Made by a program: the position numbers and the translations under genes | Shown: one piece after another, positions 41,224 to 49,158 of the stretch | How the letters are laid out: the number at the start of each line of letters is the position of its first letter | Position numbering within the stretch: position 1 is the first letter of the stretch | From: Planctomycetota bacterium | GTDB lineage: Bacteria; Planctomycetota; UBA1135; GCA-002686595 | Assembly: GCA_029259595.1 (NCBI GenBank) | Contig: JAJDEW010000163.1 | Location: 1-64,000 of the forward strand | Reading direction: 5' to 3' | Length of the DNA: 64,000 nt | Notes under the pieces: model-generated | Databases searched by the model: none | Told to the model about the DNA's origin: nothing | The model's input: the letters and a program-made list of their open reading frames with translations, nothing else

Positions 41224-43038
41224 ATGTCGCGCATGTCGCCTGACGAGGAAAGAGAACGAGCTGTGCTCGACTCCTGGAAGGAGATCGCTACGCATCTCCA
41301 GCGCGAAGTTCGAACGGTGCAACGTTGGGAGAAGAACGAGGCGCTGCCCGTTCGGCGGCACCTGCATCAACAACGGGGCACCGTGTTCGCCTATCGGGAC
41401 GAGATTGACGCGTGGCTGCAATCGCGGACCGCGCGCCAGGCCAGCAGCCCTCTCCTGGAGAAGGGAGCGGACCACAGCAGGAAACTCCCTTGGTGGCCCG
41501 CGGCCCTGCTGCTCGGCTTCCTCGGCCTCGGCGCCTGGCTTGTCATCCCCGCTCGGCTGTCCAAGGCCGAATTGCCTCCGCAAGCGAGCCGTCAACGACT
41601 CTTGGTCCTGCCGTTTTCGAGCGGTCCCGGAAGCGATCCCGGAAGCGCGCTCGACGAAGAGCTGCTGCGGGGGCTCCACGAAGAGTTGATCCTGCGCCTG
41701 GGCGCGCTGGCCGAGCCGAGCTTAGCCGTGATCGGGCACTCCTCGGCCCTGCGCCTGGCCGGCCTCGGACGCGAGCTCGAGGCACCGGTGGGCGAGTTCG
41801 CCTTCGACCAACTCCTCGAAGGAACGTTGGTGCCAACGGAGGACGGACTCCAAGTCCAAGCCAGCTTGCGCCAGGCCGGAACGGAAGAGCTCCTTTGGAA
41901 AGGGGTGTTCGAGCTGGCACAACCTGCGAGCTCGGCGAACGCCAGCTCGCTGGCCGCTGCGATCGCCGCGCGCTTGGCCGGCGACCACTTCGCAGCCGAG
42001 CCCTTCAGCGAGTACCTCGCCACGCGCCATCGAGCCTCCGCCGAGCCCGAGGCCTACGCCGCCTGGCTACGCGGTCGCTACCTCTGGCACAAGGGAACCG
42101 GAGCAGGCTTCGCGGCCAGCCTCGAGCACTTCCACGAGGCGCTTGCGATCGATCCCGACTACGTCGCGGCCCACGTCGGAGTGGCAAACGCGAACGCCCT
42201 GCTCGGCCGCTACGGCTATCGACCTGCGCACGAGGTCTTCCCACGGGCGAAGATCGCCGCCCTGCGGGCACTCGCGCTCGATCCCGACTGCGCCCTGGCC
42301 CATGCGGCGCTTGGCGTGGTGGCGTTCTACTACGAGTGGGACTTCGAACGGGCCGCTGTCGAGTTTCAAACGGCGATCGCAGGTGCTCCCGGCGTCGCCT
42401 TTCCCCACCACGTCTACGCTCACTTCCTTTCGTCCCTGGGACTGCACGACGAGGCCTTGCAAGCCGTGCGACGTGCCCAAGAGCTCGAGCCGCTCTGGTC
42501 ACTCGTCGTGTCCGACACGGCCTGGTTCTACTATCGCGCACGACGCTACGACGAAGCTCTCGAAGCCAGCCGACGCGCCTTGCAGATCGAACCGGATCTC
42601 TACGCCGCCTTGGCTTGTGAGGTCGCCTCCCTGCGCAGGCTCGGGAAAGAGCAAGAGGCCTGGGTCAGCATGCGCGCCTGGCTCGACCGCCGCGGCGACC
42701 TGGTCAGGGTTCCCGGCGCAACCGTCGTGGATCCCAGGGAAGCCCTTCGCAACACCCGCCTGTGGCAGCGCCAGATGGTCGAGGCGCGCTCGAAGCAAAC
42801 CTTCGTTCCCCCCTTCTCCCAGGTCTTCTCGTTGGTCGAACTGGACCGCACGGACGAGCTGCTCGACTGGCTGGAAGAGGGCCTGCGCCAACGCGACCGC
42901 ATCGCAATCCTGATGAACGTGCACCCGAACCTCGACCCTTACCGGGACGACCCGCGCTTTCAGCGCATGGTCGGTGAAGTCGGCTTTCCCGCGGATGCTC
43001 GCCAGCTCTTGGCGGCGGCAAGCCTGAAACGCGACTAG
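41224..43038 (+). CDS. Membrane-anchored HTH regulator with TPR repeats
   Basis: 604 residues. Residues about 15-68 are an excisionase-like DNA-binding domain (DSWKEIATHLQREVRTVQRW, then FAYRDEIDAWLQSR). A single membrane helix follows (KLPWWPAALLLGFLGLGAWLV), then a segment like the TolB-type domain of CadC-like proteins (RQRLLVLPFSSGPGSDPG, DQLLEGTLVPTEDGLQVQAS), then several TPR units (ALAIDPDYVAAHVGVANANA, ALALDPDCALAHAALGVVAF, ALQIEPDLYAALACEVASLR). This architecture is a one-component regulator that reads envelope conditions. It is divergent from the TlpA-selenoprotein gene with 134 bp between starts, so that gene is its likely target (inference). Confidence 0.85.
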   Translation: MSRMSPDEERERAVLDSWKEIATHLQREVRTVQRWEKNEALPVRRHLHQQRGTVFAYRDEIDAWLQSRTARQASSPLLEKGADHSRKLPWWPAALLLGFLGLGAWLVIPARLSKAELPPQASRQRLLVLPFSSGPGSDPGSALDEELLRGLHEELILRLGALAEPSLAVIGHSSALRLAGLGRELEAPVGEFAFDQLLEGTLVPTEDGLQVQASLRQAGTEELLWKGVFELAQPASSANASSLAAAIAARLAGDHFAAEPFSEYLATRHRASAEPEAYAAWLRGRYLWHKGTGAGFAASLEHFHEALAIDPDYVAAHVGVANANALLGRYGYRPAHEVFPRAKIAALRALALDPDCALAHAALGVVAFYYEWDFERAAVEFQTAIAGAPGVAFPHHVYAHFLSSLGLHDEALQAVRRAQELEPLWSLVVSDTAWFYYRARRYDEALEASRRALQIEPDLYAALACEVASLRRLGKEQEAWVSMRAWLDRRGDLVRVPGATVVDPREALRNTRLWQRQMVEARSKQTFVPPFSQVFSLVELDRTDELLDWLEEGLRQRDRIAILMNVHPNLDPYRDDPRFQRMVGEVGFPADARQLLAAASLKRD

Positions 43039-43074
43039 CTCTCACCCGTGCCGCCAAGAGCGACGCCCCTGTAG

Positions 43075-44958
43075 CTACTCCCCCCACACGGGCAACCGAA
43101 CCAGGGACGCTGCCCCCTGCTCATGGAAGATTCGGTGTTCGTGCGTTTCCAGGTCCTTCTCGTTCGCCCCGTAGATGTCCATGAACTTCTGAGGGTTGCG
43201 GTCGTAGAGCGGGAACCAGGTGCTGTGGACTTGCACCAGGATGCGGTGCCCCTTGCGGAAGCGGTGGAAGCGGTCCGGTAGCTCGAAGTTCAGAGGGGTC
43301 AGCTGGCCGGGCTCGAGGGCGGAGGGCTGCTCGAAGCTCGCGCGATACTTGGCGCGGAAGATGTCTCCGACGATGAGGATCTGGGCGTTGGCCAAGGACT
43401 TGCCCGTGGCGGCGGAGACGTCCTCGGTGTCAGCGGGGTAGACGTCGATGAGCTTGACGACCCAGTCCGCGTCGGTACCGGTGGTCGAGAACTGCAGGTG
43501 CACCTGCGGCCTTCCGGCGATGACCAGGTCCTCCTCCAGAGGAGTCGTCAGGAACGAGAGCACGTCCTCGCGCGCGGCGAGGTAGCGCTGGTCTTCCGCC
43601 ATGTACGAGGCGTCGAGGAGGACCGGGCTCGAGGCGGTGTGGGGTACGGGGTCGAGGGGATTGCTGACGAAGGCCGTGTGGCCCTCCTGCGCGTCGGGGG
43701 CCTGGAACGAGGCGGTTGCGTCGCTGCGCAGGTAGAGGTCGCGGGCCTTGACGGACTGCGGCGGCCACTCGTCCAGTTCGTGCCAGACGTTGGCGCCCGT
43801 CTCGAACACCAGCGCTTGCGGAGGAGCAGGATCGCCGCTGCCCCACAGGTAGCGCTCGAAGAACGGGAACTCGACCTCCTCCTGGAAGCGTGTCCCCGTG
43901 GCCGCCTCGAAGTCGAGGCCGGCGAAACTCGAGCCATCGCCAACACGGAGATTCCAACCACCATGCTGCCAGGGGCCGATGACGAGGTGGTTGCGGTCGG
44001 CGCTGCTCGTGGCCTCGATCGTGGAGTAGATGTCCACGGGGCCGCGAAAGTCCTCCGCATCGAACCATCCGGCGACGTTCAGAACTGCGGGCCCGACCTT
44101 CCCCAGCTCCTTCAGCACGTTGCGCTTCTCCCAGTACGCATCGTAGTCACCGTGTTCCAGGAGGTCCGTCCACTCCCCCACCTGGCCCTGGAAGTACGTC
44201 TCCTCGAGCTGGCTCAGGGAGCCGGCTTTGCGGAAGAAGCTGTAAGCCTCGGAACGGAAGGCGGGGCCGATCAGGGCCGAATCGACGTCCCCGCGACGCA
44301 TCGCCACGATGCCGATCCAGAAGAACATGTAGTTCAGACGGAAGGCCCCGTGATGGTGAGCGTCGTCACCCAGGAACCAATCCCCCGGGGAAGCCTGGGG
44401 CGAGACGGCCACCAGCGCGGGGTGCGCATCGGCCATGGCCATGACGGTCTGCCAGCCGTCATAGGAGATGCCCCACATCCCGACGCGACCGTTGTTCTGC
44501 TCCACGTTCTCGAGCAACCACTCGATGGTGTCGTAGGCATCGGTGCTTTCGTCCACGGCCTTGGTGTCGGCGCGGTCGGCACGCATGGGACGCAGCAGCT
44601 CCCACTCGCCCTCGGACCCGAACGTCCCACGGGCGTCTTGACGAACGAAGATGTAACCCGAATCCGCGAAGGCCGGGGACGGTCCGAGCCGCGCAGGATC
44701 CACCCGTGCGGGCAGCGGGTCGATCTCGTAGGGCGTGCGCCTGAACAGGATCGGGCCGGGCTCGTCCGTGCCCACGGGCTCGAACACCTGTGTGTAGAGC
44801 TTGACCCCATCGCGCATGGGGATCATGACTTCGCGCGCTTCGTACGCGACCGCCTGGGCCCCGGTGGAAGGGACGAACCCTGTGCAGCAGAGTCCGGCCG
44901 CAACGAGGACGCGCAGCGGGCTCGCAAGGGTCCTGGGGAGGAGACGGCTGAGCATCAT
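43075..44958 (-). CDS. Exported CocE/NonD-family (X-Pro dipeptidyl-peptidase S15) hydrolase
   Basis: About 627 residues. Signal peptide SPLRVLVAAGLCCTGFVPSTGAQ, then the alpha/beta-hydrolase domain with nucleophile Ser in GMWGISYDGWQTVMAMA, early REVMIPMRDGVKLYTQVFEP and HLVIGPWQHGGW (catalytic His region), and the C-terminal jelly-roll (RKGHRILVQVHSTWFPLYDR). The family hydrolyses acyl esters, peptides or cephalosporin-like substrates; the true substrate is unknown. ATG 44958 is chosen because it starts directly before the signal peptide; ATG 44988 is an alternative. Neither has a strong ribosome site. It stands alone, convergent with the TPR regulator. Confidence 0.92.
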   Translation of the reverse strand: MMLSRLLPRTLASPLRVLVAAGLCCTGFVPSTGAQAVAYEAREVMIPMRDGVKLYTQVFEPVGTDEPGPILFRRTPYEIDPLPARVDPARLGPSPAFADSGYIFVRQDARGTFGSEGEWELLRPMRADRADTKAVDESTDAYDTIEWLLENVEQNNGRVGMWGISYDGWQTVMAMADAHPALVAVSPQASPGDWFLGDDAHHHGAFRLNYMFFWIGIVAMRRGDVDSALIGPAFRSEAYSFFRKAGSLSQLEETYFQGQVGEWTDLLEHGDYDAYWEKRNVLKELGKVGPAVLNVAGWFDAEDFRGPVDIYSTIEATSSADRNHLVIGPWQHGGWNLRVGDGSSFAGLDFEAATGTRFQEEVEFPFFERYLWGSGDPAPPQALVFETGANVWHELDEWPPQSVKARDLYLRSDATASFQAPDAQEGHTAFVSNPLDPVPHTASSPVLLDASYMAEDQRYLAAREDVLSFLTTPLEEDLVIAGRPQVHLQFSTTGTDADWVVKLIDVYPADTEDVSAATGKSLANAQILIVGDIFRAKYRASFEQPSALEPGQLTPLNFELPDRFHRFRKGHRILVQVHSTWFPLYDRNPQKFMDIYGANEKDLETHEHRIFHEQGAASLVRLPVWGE

Positions 44959-45198
44959 GGACCGTAAGATACCGAATCCGGATTCCATCCACACACCGAC
45001 GTCCGCCACTCCGTCCGACTGGGCAGCGTCCCCTTGCTTGATGCTGCTTTCTGACGTGCACATGCCTGGGCCGCCCCTACCATGGCGCCCCGCCGGAAAG
45101 AGCCGGGACTCCTTCGCACTGGCGAACTCCCCCTGAGGCATGCAAGGCTTCGCATGCGGACTTCCTCACCCCCGAGTCATGACAAGTAGTGGGACACA

Positions 45199-46098
45199 AT
45201 GAACAAACCGAGCAGCTTCCTGGTTGGGCTTGACTTCGACGGCGAGCGCGGATTGCTCACAGAAGGCAGCAAGACTGCCGCGCGGCACGCCTTCTGGATG
45301 GCCGGGATCTGTGACGCCAGAGTGGACTTCTTTCATTCGACCTACCGTAGTGACGAGACTCAGCACAGCGACTTTCGCGGAGCGAGCGATGCTGGCCGAT
45401 CGGAGCTCAGCGCTCTGCGCGATGAGTTCGACGTAGAGAGCACGGACCTGATCCTGTCCGATGAAAGGCCCAGCCTGGGCATGACCCGGCGCGTCCTCTC
45501 GGGTGCCAACGACATCGTTGTCGCGGCGAAGCGGAACCAGAGCCGCCGCCAGGACCGCAAGTTGGGTAGCGTCTCGATCCAGCTGGTACGCATGTGCCCC
45601 TGCCCAGTGTGGGTCGTCAAGTCCGGGCAAGAGCTCGAGCACCGGTCGGTTCTGGCTGCGACCGATCTGTCAGTCGTAGGAGACCTGGCGACAGAATACG
45701 GCGCCCTGATTGCAGCTGCAGAAGACTGCGACCTGTTCGTCGTTCACGCGTGGCAGGTTCCCCTCGATCTTCAGATGAGCCACTCCCGAATCGGTGACGA
45801 GGAGTTCCTCCGCGGCAAACGCAGTATCGCTGAGGCGGCTCGCCGTCACATCGAGGCCATCCCCTCCCTTGCTGAGCTGGGCGAGCGCGTCAAGATCCAG
45901 CTCGCGGCCGACAGTCCTTCCCACATCATTCAGGAAGTCGTTCGAAAGGAGTCCCCCGACCTGGCAGTGCTCGGCACGGTCTCTCGCGGTGGAATTGCAG
46001 GCCTACTCGTGGGCAACACTGCGGAGAAGCTACTCACCGAATTGGACTGCTCGCTTCTGACTGTGAAGCCAGTCGATTTCATCTGCCCCGTCCATTAG
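45199..46098 (+). CDS. Tandem universal stress protein (UspE-like)
   Basis: 299 residues comprising two Usp domains, like UspE. The first (1-145) lacks a clear ATP loop; the second (about 150-295) has LAVLGTVSRGGIAGLLVGNT with a G-x-G-like loop and ends CSLLTVKPVDF. Such proteins bind nucleotides and modulate stress survival. ATG 45199 has no strong ribosome site (GTGGGACACA precedes). It is 125 bp upstream of nhaA in the same direction, separated by a strong hairpin. Confidence 0.88.
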   Translation: MNKPSSFLVGLDFDGERGLLTEGSKTAARHAFWMAGICDARVDFFHSTYRSDETQHSDFRGASDAGRSELSALRDEFDVESTDLILSDERPSLGMTRRVLSGANDIVVAAKRNQSRRQDRKLGSVSIQLVRMCPCPVWVVKSGQELEHRSVLAATDLSVVGDLATEYGALIAAAEDCDLFVVHAWQVPLDLQMSHSRIGDEEFLRGKRSIAEAARRHIEAIPSLAELGERVKIQLAADSPSHIIQEVVRKESPDLAVLGTVSRGGIAGLLVGNTAEKLLTELDCSLLTVKPVDFICPVH

Positions 46099-46174
46099 CC
46101 GAAGCGAACGAGCCCACGCTGGGCCCCGCCAAGCGAACGGAATTCGCACCGCTCGTGAGAAACGTCCGGCAGTA

Positions 46175-46200
46175 ACCCGGGCCTCGCACGAGGCCCGGGT
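46175..46200 (+). terminator. Eleven-pair GC hairpin between usp and nhaA
   Basis: ACCCGGGCCTC (46175-46185) pairs perfectly with GAGGCCCGGGT (46190-46200) across GCAC. No U-run follows, and the nhaA ribosome site begins within 20 nt. It could terminate usp or control entry into nhaA. Confidence 0.55.
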
Positions 46201-46223
46201 ACCGGCCTCTGAGGAAAGTCACC

Positions 46224-47600
46224 ATGACCTCCAAGCAAGACGCAGAGCCGGCCAACGAGCGAAGAAACCTCCCACAGGCTCCCGTCCAGCGAATCACGCG
46301 GCCACTCGCCCGCTTTCTCAAGATCGAGGCAGCGAGTGGCATCTTGCTTGGAGTGTGCACGGCGATCGCCCTCGTGGCCGCGAACACGTCCAGCTCCACT
46401 GGGTGGACGGCCTTCTGGGAGGCGGGTTTGACCCTTGGCACGGGCTCGTTCGAACTCTCGTACCCGCGCTGGTACTGGGTCAACGATGCCTTGATGACGG
46501 TCTTCTTCTTTGTCGTCGGGCTGGAGATCAAGCGCGAACTCGTCGAAGGGCATCTGCGCGATCGTCGCAAAGTCGTGCTTCCCGTTGTCGCTGCCTTGGG
46601 CGGAGCCCTGGTTCCTGCCGTGATCTTCGCATGGTTCCAGTTCGGCTCTCCTGGAGAGCGCGGCTGGGCGATCCCCATGGCCACGGACATCGCTTTCGTC
46701 GTCGGGGCCTTGGCGGTCTTGGGTCAGCGGGTCCCGCCGGGGCTGAAGGTGTTGGTGCTCACGCTGGCCATCGTGGACGATCTCTTGGCTGTCGGTGTCA
46801 TTGCCCTGTTTTACGTCGACACGATCTACTTCGGTTGGCTCGCGGGATCGATCGCTGGGATTCTGCTCACGGTGCTCTTGCAGAAAATCGGCGTGCGACG
46901 GGTGGGGATCTACGTCGGAGTCGGGGCGGCTCTGTGGCTTTGCACACTCAAGTCAGGCGTGCATCCCACGATTGCCGGAGTCGTCCTTGGAATCTTGACG
47001 CCGACTCGCCCCTGGATCTCTGCCCCATCGATTCAAGAGCTCCTCGTCGATGCCGAGCGTGTCCTGGAAGAAGCCAAGCTGGCAGGCAGGAAGGCGCGCG
47101 CAACTCTCGAGGAGCTCGCGTTCGCGGCGAAGGAAGCCATCTCTCCTCTGGAGCGCCTCGAGAGTGCATTGCATCCCTGGGTGGGCTTCGCAATCATGCC
47201 GATCTTCGCTTTGGCCAACGCTGCGGTCCCCATCACGAGCGGTAGCCTGCGCGACCCACTCTCGTTGTCGATCGCCGCCGCGTTGTTCTTGGGCAAGCCC
47301 CTGGGAATCTGCTTCGCCGCCTGGGTGGCCATTCGATTCAAGAAGGCTGCGCTCCCCGCCGGCGTGAGTTGGGCGGCGCTGGCTGGCGCTGGCGTCCTGT
47401 GCGGAACGGGGTTCACGATGTCCTTGTTCCTGACCTCCCTCTCCTTCCAGGACGAGTCCTTGGTACCCGCGCGTATGGGAGTGCTGTTGGGCTCCGGAGC
47501 AAGCATGGCGGTGGGCCTGATCGTGCTCCGCCTCACGTTGCCCAAGCCCTCGACGAGTACCGGCGATCCGACGACGGAGAGACTCAGCGCGGCTCAGTAG
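46224..47600 (+). CDS. nhaA: NhaA-type Na+/H+ antiporter
   Basis: 458 residues with about 12 helices. NhaA signatures: FFFVVGLEIKRELVEGHLRD, WAIPMATDIAFVVGALAVLG (ion-binding region) and LTLAIVDDLLAVGVIALFY, carrying the adjacent Asp pair of the transport site. A C-terminal GVLCGTGFTMSLFLTSLSF is also typical. It exports Na+ in exchange for protons across the inner membrane. The loop around residues 265-310 is longer than in E. coli. ATG 46224 follows GAGGAAAG. It stands after a UspE-like gene and a strong hairpin. Confidence 0.95.
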   Translation: MTSKQDAEPANERRNLPQAPVQRITRPLARFLKIEAASGILLGVCTAIALVAANTSSSTGWTAFWEAGLTLGTGSFELSYPRWYWVNDALMTVFFFVVGLEIKRELVEGHLRDRRKVVLPVVAALGGALVPAVIFAWFQFGSPGERGWAIPMATDIAFVVGALAVLGQRVPPGLKVLVLTLAIVDDLLAVGVIALFYVDTIYFGWLAGSIAGILLTVLLQKIGVRRVGIYVGVGAALWLCTLKSGVHPTIAGVVLGILTPTRPWISAPSIQELLVDAERVLEEAKLAGRKARATLEELAFAAKEAISPLERLESALHPWVGFAIMPIFALANAAVPITSGSLRDPLSLSIAAALFLGKPLGICFAAWVAIRFKKAALPAGVSWAALAGAGVLCGTGFTMSLFLTSLSFQDESLVPARMGVLLGSGASMAVGLIVLRLTLPKPSTSTGDPTTERLSAAQ

Positions 47601-47812
47601 TTGAATGATTGGCTGCATCGTTCAGCGGATTGCGTACATCGTGGAGGATGGTGTCGCCCGGCCAACGTGCTCATCACGCCGGAGCGCTCCCTTGCCCTGG
47701 CGGAATCGAACGAAGACGATCTTCTCCTGAGGGCGTGCGTTCGTGAGCTTGCACTGGCACCGTACTGAGCTGGTCGTGCCAAACCGCTCGCGTGCGTGGA
47801 CGCGAGGAGTGA

Positions 47813-49072
47813 TCAGTCCTTCACGAACCAGTCGCTTGCCAGTGCGTCCGTCGTGAAGTGCTTGATGAGGAGGTCGACGACTTTCCGGCAGCCGCGCGCG
47901 GTGGGGTGAACTCCGTCCGCCATCAGATCGCTGGGCTCCCAGGTCAATCCGTCTTTCGTTCGCGGGGTCGTGCCATCCGCCCAGAGATAGGGCCCCCAAA
48001 GAAGCAGGGGCGCTCTCGCGGGCGCTGCAGCGTCGATGTATCGCAGCGGGTCGGCGCCCAGGATCTGGTCACGGATCAACCAGCGGGCGGCGAACGCGCC
48101 TTCGTACGCGTAGGGTTCTGGATTCAGTGGATAGGCAGAATGCCCCGCGTAGATGCGGCTCCCCAGGTACGCGATCCGTAGGTTCGGAAACCGCCGCTTC
48201 GCGTTCTGCAGAACAGCCAACGCGTCGAGGTAGAGCCTGCGTCCGTGGTAGTCGAGGTCGCCCTTGGGCATTGGATTCGCGAGCTTGATCCAGGAGACCT
48301 GAACCTGTTGCGCCGAGACCTCGGCCGCCGCCAGGCGGCGATCGGCCTCGATCCACGCGGGTGCCCTGGGGTCTACCCACTGCGCCATCCCCTGGCCATT
48401 CTGGGCGCAGTCCACGATCACGACTCGGTCCGACTTGCGATCGTCCTGATCAGCAAGCTGCTTGAACAGCGAGAACTCCATCGTCGCATTCGACATGCTG
48501 ATGGAAACGAATCCGACCTTGCCATCGCTGGCCGGCTCCCCGTCCGCGCTCCTGGGAGTGATTCTCTCACTCGCCAGTTTCGCTGCCGCCAGGTGGGATG
48601 CCGGCGGCTCGTTTCGGCCACCGCCATAGAGGCCACCGTCTTCATCCTTGTATCGATCACTTGCTGACATCTCCGTGAGCGGCTTCAGTCCGAGCGTTGG
48701 TCCATGGATCGGCTCTTGATCAGGAATGTGCTCGCCGAGCCGCAGCGCGATGACTGCCAGATCACCACGAACCGGCGCCAGGGTGAGGGTCACGACGGTT
48801 CCATCCACCAGCTCGCGGGCCTCGAGCCCCCTGGGCAGAGCCTGCCCCTGAGCATCCAGAATCCGGGCGGCGGCGAGGACCTCGACCAACCGTTGCTCCC
48901 CTCGTGCGTCGACCGTCAACATGCGGTTCTCCGCGTCCATGCGGCGTAGGACGCCGAGGACGTCGAAGCCACCTCCGGTGGACTGCGCCGACGCGCCACA
49001 CCACAAGAGGCTCATCCCTGCCAGGGCCATGACCCTGAACAGGGTCAGATTCGTTCGGATGAAATTCTTCAT
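47813..49072 (-). CDS. Exported SGNH/GDSL-like protein
   Basis: 419 residues. Signal peptide (MALAGMSLLWCGASAQS), a 100-residue beta-rich N-terminal part (VLRRMDAENRMLTVDARGEQ), then a region resembling SGNH-type folds: KVGFVSISMSNATMEFSLFK, DRVVIVDCAQNGQGMAQWVD, ANPMPKGDLDYHGRRLYLDA and SDLMADGVHPTARGCRKVVD, the last like the catalytic DxxH block. The nucleophile Ser is not certain. It may be an esterase or a carbohydrate-binding relative. It lies 86 bp downstream of the kinase gene on the same strand. Confidence 0.72.
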   Translation of the reverse strand: MKNFIRTNLTLFRVMALAGMSLLWCGASAQSTGGGFDVLGVLRRMDAENRMLTVDARGEQRLVEVLAAARILDAQGQALPRGLEARELVDGTVVTLTLAPVRGDLAVIALRLGEHIPDQEPIHGPTLGLKPLTEMSASDRYKDEDGGLYGGGRNEPPASHLAAAKLASERITPRSADGEPASDGKVGFVSISMSNATMEFSLFKQLADQDDRKSDRVVIVDCAQNGQGMAQWVDPRAPAWIEADRRLAAAEVSAQQVQVSWIKLANPMPKGDLDYHGRRLYLDALAVLQNAKRRFPNLRIAYLGSRIYAGHSAYPLNPEPYAYEGAFAARWLIRDQILGADPLRYIDAAAPARAPLLLWGPYLWADGTTPRTKDGLTWEPSDLMADGVHPTARGCRKVVDLLIKHFTTDALASDWFVKD

Positions 49073-49158
49073 GGGTACAACGGTCTCCTTGATTGGATAC
49101 GAGAAGTCATCTCACCGGCGCTCTTGCAAAGGGCACAGAGGGCCCGACGGAACTCGAG

